Part shown: one piece after another, positions 16,880-25,810 of the stretch
How positions within the stretch are numbered: the first letter of the stretch is position 1
Layout of the letters: each line of letters starts with the position of its first letter
Source of the DNA: Chromatocurvus sp046260765
Lineage (GTDB): Bacteria; Pseudomonadota; Gammaproteobacteria; Pseudomonadales; Halieaceae
Length of the DNA stretch: 64,000 bases
Assembly (NCBI GenBank): GCA_046260765.1
Contig: JBHEOO010000016.1
Span: forward strand, 1-64,000
Direction of reading: 5' to 3'
Translations under genes and position numbers: made by a program
Notes under the pieces: model-generated
Database searches by the model: none
The model's input: the letters and a program-made list of their open reading frames with translations, nothing else
Told to the model about the DNA's origin: nothing

Positions 16880-17639
16880 TACCCCGCTCTGACGCGTGCA
16901 GGGAGTCGATCAGGACCTGGACTTCCGCGCTGTCGGCAAACACTCCCTCGAGACGCTGAATGGCAATATCCAGCGTCAGGCCCTGCCGATAAAGAATCTT
17001 GAAGGCGCGGCGAAGGTCATTGATGGCCTCGCTGGAAAATCCACGCCTGCGCAGCCCTTCTGTATTGATGGTCTTGGCCTCGGCCGGCGAACCGCTGACG
17101 GTGATATAGGCGGGGACGTCCTTGCCGATCGCCGTCTGCATGCCGCTGAAGCTGTGCGCCCCTATCTTGCAGAACTGATGCACCAGTGTGTGTCCACTGA
17201 GCACAGCCCAATCGCCGACATGCACATGACCGGCAAGCGCTGCATTGTTCACCAGGATTGTATGGTTGCCGATCACGCTGTCATGCCCCACGTGTACGTA
17301 GGCCATGAACAGGTTGTCATTGCCGACACGCGTCTCGCCGTGATCCTGTATCGTGCCGCGATGAATGGTCACCCCCTCGCGAACCGTGTTGCGATCACCC
17401 ATGATCAGCCACGTGGGTTCGTTGCGGTACTTGAGATCCGGCGTAGCCTCACCGACAGATGAAAACTGGTAGATATGGTTATCGCAGCCAATGCGCGTCG
17501 GGCCGCGTATGACGACATGCGGCTCGACGATACTGCGGGGCCCTATCTCGACGTTGGGACCGATCACAGACCAGGGGCCAACACTGACGTCATCCGCCAG
17601 CGTTGCGCCGGGGTCAATGATGGCCGAGGGGTGAATCAT
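16869..17639 (-). CDS. lpxA: UDP-N-acetylglucosamine acyltransferase
   Basis: 256-residue left-handed beta-helix enzyme that starts lipid A synthesis by adding a 3-hydroxyacyl chain to UDP-GlcNAc. Hexapeptide repeats run from HPSAIIDPGATL to about residue 190. The catalytic histidine lies in YVHVGHDSVIGNH and the substrate loop in SGMQTAIGKDVPAYITVSG. A helical C-terminus follows (LRRRGFSSEAINDLRRAFKIL). The ATG overlaps the fabZ stop by four bases (ATGA), and the stop overlaps lpxB, so expression is coupled. Confidence 0.98.
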   Translation of the reverse strand: MIHPSAIIDPGATLADDVSVGPWSVIGPNVEIGPRSIVEPHVVIRGPTRIGCDNHIYQFSSVGEATPDLKYRNEPTWLIMGDRNTVREGVTIHRGTIQDHGETRVGNDNLFMAYVHVGHDSVIGNHTILVNNAALAGHVHVGDWAVLSGHTLVHQFCKIGAHSFSGMQTAIGKDVPAYITVSGSPAEAKTINTEGLRRRGFSSEAINDLRRAFKILYRQGLTLDIAIQRLEGVFADSAEVQVLIDSLHASERGIVR

Positions 17640-18073
17640 CCCTTACGATCGGCACACAGAATCGTGGCGGACGCGCACAGAACGCCATCAACCTCTGCCC
17701 GGACGGCGAACTTCCAGATGCCGCGTCGATCACCGAGAATGCGCGCGTGCAGAATGACCTGATCGCCAGGCACGCAAGGCCGCTTGAAGCGCAGGTCATC
17801 TGCGCCGACAAAATAGTAGATGGAGCCATCTGCCGGCGTCTTGTCCTGCGACTTGAAACCGAGAATTCCCGCCGCCTGGGCCATGGCCTCGAGCATGAGC
17901 ACGCCGGGAAACACCGGCTTTCCCGGGAAGTGGCCCTGGAAAAATTCCTCGTTCACGCTCAGGTTCTTCAGCGCGACGATGGACTCGCCAGGTACCAGTT
18001 CGAGAACCCGATCGACCAGCAGGAACGGGTAACGGTGCGGCAGATGCTCGCGTATTCCGGCGATATCCATCAT
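17636..18073 (-). CDS. fabZ: 3-hydroxyacyl-[acyl-carrier-protein] dehydratase
   Basis: 145-residue hot-dog-fold dehydratase of fatty acid elongation. The start is the ATG at 18073, 8 nt after AAGGAG; a GTG at 18082 in the same frame would put the ribosome site too close. The key segments are LPHRYPFLLVDRV, the catalytic-histidine motif FFQGHFPGKPVFPGVL and LEAMAQAAGIL with the catalytic glutamate. It sits between lpxD and lpxA, where it competes for the 3-hydroxyacyl-ACP used in lipid A synthesis. Confidence 0.97.
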   Translation of the reverse strand: MMDIAGIREHLPHRYPFLLVDRVLELVPGESIVALKNLSVNEEFFQGHFPGKPVFPGVLMLEAMAQAAGILGFKSQDKTPADGSIYYFVGADDLRFKRPCVPGDQVILHARILGDRRGIWKFAVRAEVDGVLCASATILCADRKG

Positions 18074-18078
18074 GTTAT

Positions 18079-19107
18079 TCACTCCTTGTCAGTGGTTGCC
18101 GAAACAGCTTTTTCCAGGGTCGCCAGTCTTCCCTCGATGGCATCGAGCTGTGCAAAGCGAACCGCGTTGCGCGCCCACTCGCGGGTGGGCGCGAGTGTCG
18201 TGCCGGACGAATAGGAACCCGGCACCGTAATAGACCGGGTCACCCTCGCCTGCCCGGTGAGGTGCACGTTGTCGCAGATATCGAGGTGACCGGAAACACC
18301 CACTGCGCCAGCGAGCGTGCAGTTCTTGCCGATCGTGGTGCTACCGGCTATGCCGACGCAGCCCGCGATGGCGGTATTCTTGCCGACCCGACAGTTGTGC
18401 GCAATCTGCACCTGATTGTCGATAATCACACCATCGTCTATCACGGTATCATCGAGCGCACCGCGATCGATCGTCGAGCACGCACCCACCTCGACGCGAT
18501 TCCCGAGCCATACGCCACCAAGCTGCGCAATTCTTTCCCAGCCGTCGGGACCCAGTGCGTAGCCGAACCCGTCCGCTCCGATAACGGCGCCGGCATGGAT
18601 ACGACAATCATCGCCAACGCGTACGCCATGGTAAAGCACCACACGGGGATACAGGTGTGAGCGGGCGCCTATCCGGGAATTAGCGCCGATAAATACACCG
18701 GCTTCGACCACCACTTCATCGGCGATGGAGACATCCGCTTCAATAACGACGCCAGGGCCGATGGAGACAGACTTGCCCAGACTCACGCCGGCGGCAATTT
18801 CAGCGGAGGAGTGCACATGATGCTCAGGGGCTGCCCGGCGATCAAAAAGCCTCGACGCCCTGGCGTAGGCCAGGTAGGGGTTGTCGGCGAGCAGGCAGGC
18901 GACCGGGCAATCAAGCCGCCATTCAGGCTTCAATATCACGGCCGCGGCGGTCGTCGACTTGAGCGCCGGCAGCCGCTTGCGGGACGTAATGAACGTCAGA
19001 TCCTGAACAGTTGCCGAGGCCAGCGACGCCAGGCCCGCCAGGGACGTATCCGGATCACCCACCAGCTCCAGATCGAGGCGAGCGGCGACCTCGCCCAGCG
19101 TGAGCAC
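18079..19107 (-). CDS. lpxD: UDP-3-O-(3-hydroxyacyl)glucosamine N-acyltransferase
   Basis: 342 residues. An N-terminal uridine-binding domain (LGEVAARLDLELVGD, then DNPYLAYARASRLF) is followed by a long hexapeptide beta-helix from about residue 100. IHAGAVIGADGFGYA, the catalytic-type QIAHNCRVGKNTAIAGC and GVSGHLDICDNVHLTG follow. The C-terminal helix (VRFAQLDAIEGRLATLEKAV) matches the trimeric coiled end of the family. The start is a GTG five bases after the skp stop with little Shine-Dalgarno match, so translation is probably coupled. It performs the third step of lipid A synthesis. Confidence 0.97.
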   Translation of the reverse strand: MLTLGEVAARLDLELVGDPDTSLAGLASLASATVQDLTFITSRKRLPALKSTTAAAVILKPEWRLDCPVACLLADNPYLAYARASRLFDRRAAPEHHVHSSAEIAAGVSLGKSVSIGPGVVIEADVSIADEVVVEAGVFIGANSRIGARSHLYPRVVLYHGVRVGDDCRIHAGAVIGADGFGYALGPDGWERIAQLGGVWLGNRVEVGACSTIDRGALDDTVIDDGVIIDNQVQIAHNCRVGKNTAIAGCVGIAGSTTIGKNCTLAGAVGVSGHLDICDNVHLTGQARVTRSITVPGSYSSGTTLAPTREWARNAVRFAQLDAIEGRLATLEKAVSATTDKE

Positions 19108-19112
19108 GGATG

Positions 19113-19631
19113 TCAGTTGGACGTGACCTGGTTCAGGCGATCTGTCACCTTGGACGTGATACTGTAGCCAGGATCAGAATGTATGACCGCCTGCTGCTGC
19201 AGAAGCAGGCCGATGCCCTCTGACTGGATAAGGTCGCGCAGGATTTCCTGCACAGCACCGGACATCTGGCGCAGTATGGCCTGGCCGGCCTGTTGCTCCG
19301 CCTGCTGCAGCTTACCGGTAACGTGCTCGAGGTCGGCCTGCTTGCTGGCAAGACGCTTGCGTGCCGACATCTGCTGCTCCTGGCTCATCACCGCGGCATC
19401 TTTCTGAAATTCTTCCACCAGCGCCTCGAGCTCGTCCTGAATACGGTCGAACTCCTGTTTGTCCTCGCTATAGTCGCGCTGGGTTCGCACCTGTTCCAGG
19501 GCTTTCTGAGCGGCATCCGACTGCAGGATAGCTTCCTGAAGATCAACAACAGCAATCTTGCCCTGAGCCCAACCGAGGGCAGGCAATGTGAGGGCGATTA
19601 CGGCAATGAATAGCTTGAAAGGTTTATGCAC
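19113..19631 (-). CDS. skp: Periplasmic OmpH/Skp-type chaperone
   Basis: 172 residues from the GTG at 19631, chosen because AGGAG lies 6 nt upstream. The signal peptide ends near LGWAQ. The mature start GKIAVVDLQEAIL is the family signature, followed by the long helical tentacle hairpin (DKQEFDRIQDELEALVEEF, MSARKRLASKQADLEHV) and a short beta return at the C-terminus. It carries unfolded outer-membrane proteins through the periplasm to the BAM complex. Placement immediately after bamA is the conserved order. Confidence 0.95.
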   Translation of the reverse strand: MHKPFKLFIAVIALTLPALGWAQGKIAVVDLQEAILQSDAAQKALEQVRTQRDYSEDKQEFDRIQDELEALVEEFQKDAAVMSQEQQMSARKRLASKQADLEHVTGKLQQAEQQAGQAILRQMSGAVQEILRDLIQSEGIGLLLQQQAVIHSDPGYSITSKVTDRLNQVTSN

Positions 19632-19659
19632 AATCTTCTCCTGTTGATTTGCTTGAAAA

Positions 19660-22308
19660 TCAGAACCCACGACCAAGGGTAAACTGGAAGACCTCTTCGC
19701 GGTCGATATCCGACGCGTTCAGAGGCTTGGCTATGGCAAATGTCATCGGCCCGAATCCGGAAATCCAGGTCACCCCGATACCCGCCGAATAACGCAGCTC
19801 CGACGGATCGACGTCGAAACAGTTCAGCTGGTCACGACGACAGGTCGTATCGAACACGTTACCAGCATCCAGGAAGAAAGCCGTCCGCAGTCGACTCTGG
19901 TCCTTGACAAAGGGCAGCGGGAACAACAACTCGGCCGATGCCTCTATCTTTGTATTACCACCGAATGGCGGCGGGCGACGCCGATTCTGGATCGTCTGGA
20001 AGTCCAGAAGACCCGTATCGGGGTTGAGCACATAGCCGAACTGCCGACCGTCTGGACCGCCCACCTCCAGGGGGTTGCCATCCTCACCTACCACAGTCAC
20101 CGGCTGCGTTACGTCATAAATTGACGGCGGTGAGCTGCGCGGACCCAGCGTATTGATCTCGTAGCCACGCACCGAGCCGAAGCCGCCACCGAAGAAGTGC
20201 TGGTAGAACGGCAGCTCCGTTGTATCGCCGTAGCCGTCGCCGAAGCCGAGCTGAGTGCGGAAATGCATGACCCAGCGGTTAGTGATGGGGAAGTAGATCT
20301 CGCCCCGATAATTGGCCTTGTAGAACTCCAGATCGGACCCGGGCATCGACACTTCCAGGGAGACCGACTGCGCAGCACCTCGTGTCGCAAGCTGTCCGCG
20401 GTTCAGCGTTGACGATGACCAGCTGGAGGTAATTGTCCAGTTCAGGAACTCGTCGCCATTCTCGTCGAGGAAGCCGGGTTCCGAGGGTATCGTCAGGGCA
20501 CCGTCCGGCACCTCCGAAATCGGACGGATTATCTCCGGACCAGAGTACAGGCCACTGTCGAGCCGGGTGCTTTCATAAAACGTATCGACGCCGGCAATCA
20601 GGCGTGGACTTGCACGGATTTCCTGCACCGCGAAGCGGCCGGCGGTAATCTTGGTGTTTGACAGTCCGAACTGAAACCCCAGGCGCTGCGTCTCCGAGAG
20701 TGGATAACCGAAGTTGAGCGAGCCGCCGACCGTGTCGGTGGTGTAGCTGGCTACGTTCACCTCGGCGAGGTCGGTAGAGCGGAAAAAGACGTTGAAGCCT
20801 CGACTCACGCCATCTTCCGTGTAGTACGGGTTGGTATAGCTGAAGTTGTAGACGTCCTGGAATCGCGAGGAGTTGAGGCCGACACCCACCTGCTTGCCCG
20901 AACCGAGGAAATTGTTCTGCTGCAGGTTGACGCCGACAATAAGGCCCGCTGCCTGCGCAAACCCGAGACTGGCACCAATGCTGCCGGAAGACATTTCCTC
21001 CACTTCGAACTCGACATCGATCAGGTCATCGTGACCCGGCACTTCATTGGTCTCCACTTTCGCATCACTGAAGTAACCCAGGCGCTGCAGACGAATCCGC
21101 GACTGCTCTATCGCTGACGCCGAGGCCGGCGCGCTCTCCATCTGACGCATCTCGCGACGCATGACCGCATCCTCGGTGCGCTTGTTACCCGTGAAGCTGA
21201 TGCGGCGAACATAGGTCCGCTTGCCGGGATCGACGAAAAACTTGATATCAACCTTGTCGTCATCCTCGTTCACCTCTGGTATGCCCGTGACTTTGGCGAA
21301 GTTGTAGCCCTCGTTACCCAGGCGGCGGGTGATGTATTCCTCGGTCGATGTCACCAGCTGCTGCGAGAAGGTCTGCCCCTCGCCCACAAAGACAAAGCGC
21401 ATCAGGTCCTGCTCAGGGAGCACGAGGTCACCGGAAAGTCCGACGGATCCCACCGTGAATTTATTACCTTCAGTGACGTTGGCGGTGATGAACACCTCAT
21501 CCTTTGCCGGGGACACAGAAACCTGGGTAGAGTCGATGGCAAACTGCAGATAGCCGCGGTCCATGTAATAGGAGGTCAGTGTCTCCATATCGCCTGACAG
21601 CTTTTCCCGGGAGTACTTGTCGTCATTGCGGAAGAAAGACAGCAGGTTGGTCTTCTTCAGCGCAAAAGTATCCAGCAGTTCCTGGTCTTCAAAGACCTCA
21701 TTGCCAATGATATTGATATTCTTGATAGAGGCGACGCTGCCCTCGTCGACGTCAATGTTCACGGACACCCGATTGCGCGGCTCCGGCAGAACCTCGGTTT
21801 CAATGTTGGCATCGTAGCGACCCTGCTGGACATACTGTCGCTGCAGCTCAAGCTGCATGCCCTCGAGGGTTGAGCGCTGGAACACCTGCCCGACCGCCAG
21901 TCCAGCGCCCTTGAGCCCTTCAAGCAGAGCTTCTGTTTCTATGGCCTTGTTGCCATCGATGGCGATGGCGCTGATGCTGGGTCGTTCGACCACCACAATC
22001 ACCAGCACGTCGCCATCGCGCCCAATGCGAATGTCATCAAAATTGCCGGTGTAAAACAGCTCCCGGGCGGCGGCACGAATGCTGTAGTCGTCCGCTATAT
22101 CGCCGACTGCCAGCGGCATCGCCGAGAACACGCTGCCGGCAGAAATCCGCTGCAGGCCTTCGACGCGTATGTCAGACACAACGAAGCTCTGCGCTGCAAC
22201 CAGAGGTGACCACAGGAATAACGCCAGCAGACAGACGCGGAATTTCAGTGTAATTGTCGTCAAAATATCAGTGACCGGACATGTCGCGGACAGCGAAAGC
22301 GCTGCCAC
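19660..22308 (-). CDS. bamA: Outer-membrane protein assembly factor BamA
   Basis: About 882 residues in the longest frame. The true start is unclear: a GTG at 22308 gives an odd N-terminus, while a TTG at 22263 would give a normal signal peptide ending LVAAQ. The mature protein begins SFVVSDIRVEGLQRISAG. Five POTRA domains run to about residue 430 (VVVERPSISAIAIDGNKAIETE, VRRISFTGNKRTEDAVMRREM, DLIDVEFEVEE). The barrel includes the lid-loop motif VRGYE and ends FTLGRGF. It folds and inserts beta-barrel proteins into the outer membrane. It is longer than the usual roughly 800 residues because of large predicted extracellular loops. Confidence 0.96.
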   Translation of the reverse strand: MAALSLSATCPVTDILTTITLKFRVCLLALFLWSPLVAAQSFVVSDIRVEGLQRISAGSVFSAMPLAVGDIADDYSIRAAARELFYTGNFDDIRIGRDGDVLVIVVVERPSISAIAIDGNKAIETEALLEGLKGAGLAVGQVFQRSTLEGMQLELQRQYVQQGRYDANIETEVLPEPRNRVSVNIDVDEGSVASIKNINIIGNEVFEDQELLDTFALKKTNLLSFFRNDDKYSREKLSGDMETLTSYYMDRGYLQFAIDSTQVSVSPAKDEVFITANVTEGNKFTVGSVGLSGDLVLPEQDLMRFVFVGEGQTFSQQLVTSTEEYITRRLGNEGYNFAKVTGIPEVNEDDDKVDIKFFVDPGKRTYVRRISFTGNKRTEDAVMRREMRQMESAPASASAIEQSRIRLQRLGYFSDAKVETNEVPGHDDLIDVEFEVEEMSSGSIGASLGFAQAAGLIVGVNLQQNNFLGSGKQVGVGLNSSRFQDVYNFSYTNPYYTEDGVSRGFNVFFRSTDLAEVNVASYTTDTVGGSLNFGYPLSETQRLGFQFGLSNTKITAGRFAVQEIRASPRLIAGVDTFYESTRLDSGLYSGPEIIRPISEVPDGALTIPSEPGFLDENGDEFLNWTITSSWSSSTLNRGQLATRGAAQSVSLEVSMPGSDLEFYKANYRGEIYFPITNRWVMHFRTQLGFGDGYGDTTELPFYQHFFGGGFGSVRGYEINTLGPRSSPPSIYDVTQPVTVVGEDGNPLEVGGPDGRQFGYVLNPDTGLLDFQTIQNRRRPPPFGGNTKIEASAELLFPLPFVKDQSRLRTAFFLDAGNVFDTTCRRDQLNCFDVDPSELRYSAGIGVTWISGFGPMTFAIAKPLNASDIDREEVFQFTLGRGF

Positions 22309-22327
22309 AACTGCCAGTGTTATCCCC

Positions 22328-23683
22328 CTAAAGCCTTGAGAAGTCGTTGTATAACGCGAACACCATCAGACTGAGCACCAGAAAAAGTCCTACCTGGTAA
22401 CCCACCATCTGAACACGCTCCGGAACGGGACGCCCGGCAATCAGCTCCACCGTGTAATACAGCAGGTGCCCGCCGTCCAGCACCGGAATAGGCAGCAGAT
22501 TGAGCACACCAAGGCTGACGCTGAGCAGCGCAAGAAAACCGACGTAGGACTCCAGCCCCGACTTGGCTGAGGTGGACGCCACTTTAGCAATGGTTATGGG
22601 GCCGCTCAAGTTTTTTGGCGAGATAAGTCCCTGGAACATCTTCTTTATGGAGGTCAGCGTAAAGCCGATCATTTCGCCGGTGCGGTTAACACCCGCGGCC
22701 AGCGACTCCAGGGGACCCCGGTCGAAGGTGCGCAGCATGCTCTCGGGCATTTCTGGCATTACCACTGCCATGCCGACACGGCCGAAGGCCTGCCCACTAT
22801 CGTCGGTCATGCGTTCGGGAACCAGTGTTGTCGAACGCCTTACCCCGTCGCGTTCATAGCCCACACCGATCGACTCACCAGGCCGCTGCCGGACGTAATC
22901 CACCCAGTCTTCCCAACCCGGCATGGGATTGCCGTCGGCACTGACGACCAGGTCTCCGGGCTGAAGGCCCGCCCGTGCCGCAGGACCCCCGTCGACAATT
23001 TCACTGACTTTCGGCGGGACCTCCGGCAGGTACAGGCGCAAACCCAACGCCCGGTAGAGGTCCGGCTCGTCGGCACCGGACAACCATCTGTCCAGCATTG
23101 CCTGTGAGTCGTAAAGCATGTCGGAACCGGGATACTTGACCGTGAAGGAAATGGGACCTGAATCGCCAAGGCGATCGAGAAGCCGGAAGCTCAGCGCCTG
23201 CCGGGTTGGCGTCTTACGCCCGTCAACAGCAATGATTTCCTGACCTGGCTCGAGACCGGCCATGTCTGCAATGGAGGCCTCCTCGACCTGCCCGACCACG
23301 GGCGCGTAGCCGCTCTCGCCGGCCATGAACAGACCCCAGTAAACGACAATCGCGAGAAGGAAATTGGCCAGAGGTCCCGCTGCTACAATGGCGATCCGCG
23401 ACAGCACGGGTTTGCGGTTGAACGCCAGGTGCTGCTCATGTGCCGGCACCTCACCCTCACGCTCATCCAGCATCTTGACGTAGCCGCCCAGGGGTATTGC
23501 GGCGATGACGTATTCTGTGCCCTGACGATCATGCCAGCGGGCGAGCGCGCGGCCAAAACCGATAGAGAAACGCAAAACCCTGACGCCGCAGCGGCGGGCA
23601 ACCCAGAAATGGCCATACTCGTGGATAGCAACGAGAATGCCCAGCGTGCCGAGCATGACAAAAATGGTGTATAGCAGTTCCAT
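22328..23683 (-). CDS. rseP: Site-2 intramembrane zinc protease RseP
   Basis: 451 residues. The zinc motif HEYGH lies in the first membrane helix (about residues 21-25) and the third ligand in NLLPIPVLDGGHLLYY near the C-terminus. Two PDZ domains lie between them (VGQVEEASIADMAGLEPGQEI and SEIVDGGPAARAGLQPGDLV). It cleaves RseA in the sigma-E envelope stress cascade and remnant signal peptides. The ATG shares one base with the dxr stop (TGATG). The protein is full-length, with all expected membrane segments. Confidence 0.97.
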   Translation of the reverse strand: MELLYTIFVMLGTLGILVAIHEYGHFWVARRCGVRVLRFSIGFGRALARWHDRQGTEYVIAAIPLGGYVKMLDEREGEVPAHEQHLAFNRKPVLSRIAIVAAGPLANFLLAIVVYWGLFMAGESGYAPVVGQVEEASIADMAGLEPGQEIIAVDGRKTPTRQALSFRLLDRLGDSGPISFTVKYPGSDMLYDSQAMLDRWLSGADEPDLYRALGLRLYLPEVPPKVSEIVDGGPAARAGLQPGDLVVSADGNPMPGWEDWVDYVRQRPGESIGVGYERDGVRRSTTLVPERMTDDSGQAFGRVGMAVVMPEMPESMLRTFDRGPLESLAAGVNRTGEMIGFTLTSIKKMFQGLISPKNLSGPITIAKVASTSAKSGLESYVGFLALLSVSLGVLNLLPIPVLDGGHLLYYTVELIAGRPVPERVQMVGYQVGLFLVLSLMVFALYNDFSRL

Positions 23684-24972
23684 CAGCGATCCTGTGACGA
23701 AGACATCGTTAGCGCCCTGCGGCCGCCATCCTGATTGCCCGGTGGATTGTCCGGTAGATTGCCCGGTGAATCGCCGAGCGGCCTGGCAAGCATTCTGGCG
23801 AGCAGTGCCCGGGCAGTATCGCGGGCCAGCGTATCGGCCTGTTCGACAATCGGCAGCGTGCTAGGTTCCACCAACGGCACCTGCTCGAGAGTCGCCTCGA
23901 TCAAGCGGGGAATGTCTGTGAAGCCAAGCTGACCGTCGAGAAAACCGGCGACGGCTACCTCATTTGCCGCATTGCAGGAAACCATTGCCGTGCCGCCGGC
24001 GGCAATTGCCTCGCGAGCGATACGCAGGCAGGGAAAACGCCCCTCGTCCGGCGCCTCGAAATCGAGCCTGGCCGCGTTAATCATGTCCAGCGGCGCTACA
24101 CCTGCCATGATGCGCTCCGGCCACGCAAGGCCATAGGCAATCGGGGTGCGCATATCCGGGTTTCCGAGCTGGGCGAGCACAGAGCCATCCTGATACTGAA
24201 CCATGGAGTGGATGATGCTTTGCGGGTGCACCACAATATCGACCTGGTCGGGACTTACGTCAAACAGCCAGCACGCCTCAGCCAGTTCCAGGCCCTTGTT
24301 CATGAGGCTGGCAGAATCCACCGAGATCTTGCGGCCCATGTCCCAGTTGGGGTGGGCGCAGGCCTGGTCCGGGCTGGCCTTCTGTATTGACGCCTCTGAC
24401 CAGCTGCGAAATGGACCACCGGAAGCGGTAAGGAGTATGCGCTCGACACCCCGCAGGCCGGGGCGACCATCGGCGCTCACCGGCAAGCACTGAAAGATGG
24501 CATTGTGCTCACTGTCAATCGGCATCAGCAGCGCATTCGCCTCATGTACTGCAGACATGAACAGGGCGCCGGCCATCACCAGGGCTTCCTTGTTGGCCAG
24601 CAGCACCCGTTTACCCGCCTGCGCGGCAGCCAGTGTTGGCGGCAACCCGGCGGAGCCCACGATCGCGGCCATGACAGCGTCGACATCGGCAGACTCGGCA
24701 ACCTGCCGCAACCCCGCATCGCCATGCAGCACTTTCGTGACGTCGCTGTCTCGAAGGCGCCGCTCGAGTACTGCCGCAGCATCCGCGTCGGCCATGACAG
24801 CAAAACGCGGCCGGAAGCGACAGCACTGCTCATAGAGTGCATCGACAGACGTGCTGGCCGTCAGGGCGTAAACACTGAATCGGTCGGGGTGTCGGGCGAT
24901 GACATCAAGCGTGCTGACGCCAATCGACCCGGTCGAGCCAAGAATTGTGATCTGCTGTAGTTTCAACGACAC
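23683..24972 (-). CDS. dxr: 1-deoxy-D-xylulose 5-phosphate reductoisomerase
   Basis: 429 residues if begun at the GTG at 24972, just after the cdsA stop; a TTG at 24966 is a rival start. The NADPH motif ITILGSTGSIGVSTLDVI opens the protein. LLANKEALVMAG, MPIDSEHNAIFQCLP, LTASGGPFR, HPNWDMGRKISVDSASLMNKGLELAEACWLF and VHPQSIIHSMVQYQDGS supply the metal and substrate residues. It commits carbon to the MEP isoprenoid route. The C-terminus carries a low-complexity tail rich in Pro, Gly and Asn beyond the conserved domain, encoded by 12-bp tandem repeats. Confidence 0.96.
   Translation of the reverse strand: MSLKLQQITILGSTGSIGVSTLDVIARHPDRFSVYALTASTSVDALYEQCCRFRPRFAVMADADAAAVLERRLRDSDVTKVLHGDAGLRQVAESADVDAVMAAIVGSAGLPPTLAAAQAGKRVLLANKEALVMAGALFMSAVHEANALLMPIDSEHNAIFQCLPVSADGRPGLRGVERILLTASGGPFRSWSEASIQKASPDQACAHPNWDMGRKISVDSASLMNKGLELAEACWLFDVSPDQVDIVVHPQSIIHSMVQYQDGSVLAQLGNPDMRTPIAYGLAWPERIMAGVAPLDMINAARLDFEAPDEGRFPCLRIAREAIAAGGTAMVSCNAANEVAVAGFLDGQLGFTDIPRLIEATLEQVPLVEPSTLPIVEQADTLARDTARALLARMLARPLGDSPGNLPDNPPGNQDGGRRALTMSSSQDR
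23734..23769. repeat. Three 12-bp tandem repeats in the 3' end of dxr
   Basis: The units GATTGCCCGGTG, GATTGTCCGGTA and GATTGCCCGGTG follow each other exactly, with a decayed fourth unit after them. Read as protein they encode the PGN/PDN-rich tail of Dxr. The period is a multiple of three, so copy changes keep the frame. Confidence 0.85.
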
Positions 24973-24973
24973 C

Positions 24974-25810
24974 TCAATACCCCGCAAGTAGCAGCGCCAG
25001 CGCAAATGTGGGAGCGGCACCACACAGGCTGTCCAGTCTGTCGAGAAGGCCGCCATGCCCGGGCAGCAGTGAACTGCTGTCCTTGACCCCGCTCTCCCGC
25101 TTTACCATGCTCACCGTAAGGTCGCCGAGCACCGATGTCAGCGCCGTTGCCAGCCCCACGGCGATCGCGGCGACCATGCCAATGTGATCAAACTGCGCCG
25201 GCAGGGTCGACCAGATGATGAGGGTGACGAGCACAACCGCGATCATTCCTCCCCAGAAGCCCTCCCAGGTCTTGGCCGGACTGACGGCCGGTGCCAGCTT
25301 GTGGCGGCCAAACCGCTTGCCGATAAAGTACGCACCGATGTCCGCCGTTGCGACAAGCAGCACCAGCGTCGCCATAAGCACACCGCCGCGCTGGAAGCTG
25401 AGCAGATAAACAGCGGCCATCCATGCGGGAAGAAGCACCATCAGCCCCATCACCACCCGCATCGGGCGGCTACTCCAGAGTACGGCACTGCCGGGAAAAG
25501 AGCGCACCCAGAGCAGCGCAAAACACCACCACAGGCAGGCGACTCCCAGCAATGGCTGTACATCCACTCGGCGCGGGCTGTCGCCGAGCGACAGATTGAG
25601 ATAAAGAGCGCCGCAGCCAAGGACAACCAGCAGGACAAAGGCCGCTCGTGCCAGTGCGCTCTCCAGTCCCGCCAGCGGCGCCCACTCCCAGGCACCGAGG
25701 GCCACGACCAGAACAAAGGTCAGCGCCAGGGTCGGGATGGAAAGAAACAGCACCCCGCCGAGAAAGGCAGCGGCCATGGCAACCGCCGTCAGGACCCGTT
25801 GTCTAAGCAT
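24974..25810 (-). CDS. cdsA: Phosphatidate cytidylyltransferase
   Basis: 278 residues from the ATG at 25810, which overlaps the end of uppS by eight bases; the longer open frame upstream is only the uppS shadow. It is a polytopic membrane protein of about eight helices. The CdsA signature lies near the C-terminus (SVLGDLTVSMVKRESGVKDSSSLLPGHGGLLDRLDS), read here as SMVKRESGVKDSS and LLPGHGGLLDRLDS. An internal YFIGKRFGRHKLAPAVSPAKTW-type loop precedes it. It makes CDP-diacylglycerol for phospholipid synthesis. Confidence 0.96.
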   Translation of the reverse strand: MLRQRVLTAVAMAAAFLGGVLFLSIPTLALTFVLVVALGAWEWAPLAGLESALARAAFVLLVVLGCGALYLNLSLGDSPRRVDVQPLLGVACLWWCFALLWVRSFPGSAVLWSSRPMRVVMGLMVLLPAWMAAVYLLSFQRGGVLMATLVLLVATADIGAYFIGKRFGRHKLAPAVSPAKTWEGFWGGMIAVVLVTLIIWSTLPAQFDHIGMVAAIAVGLATALTSVLGDLTVSMVKRESGVKDSSSLLPGHGGLLDRLDSLCGAAPTFALALLLAGY

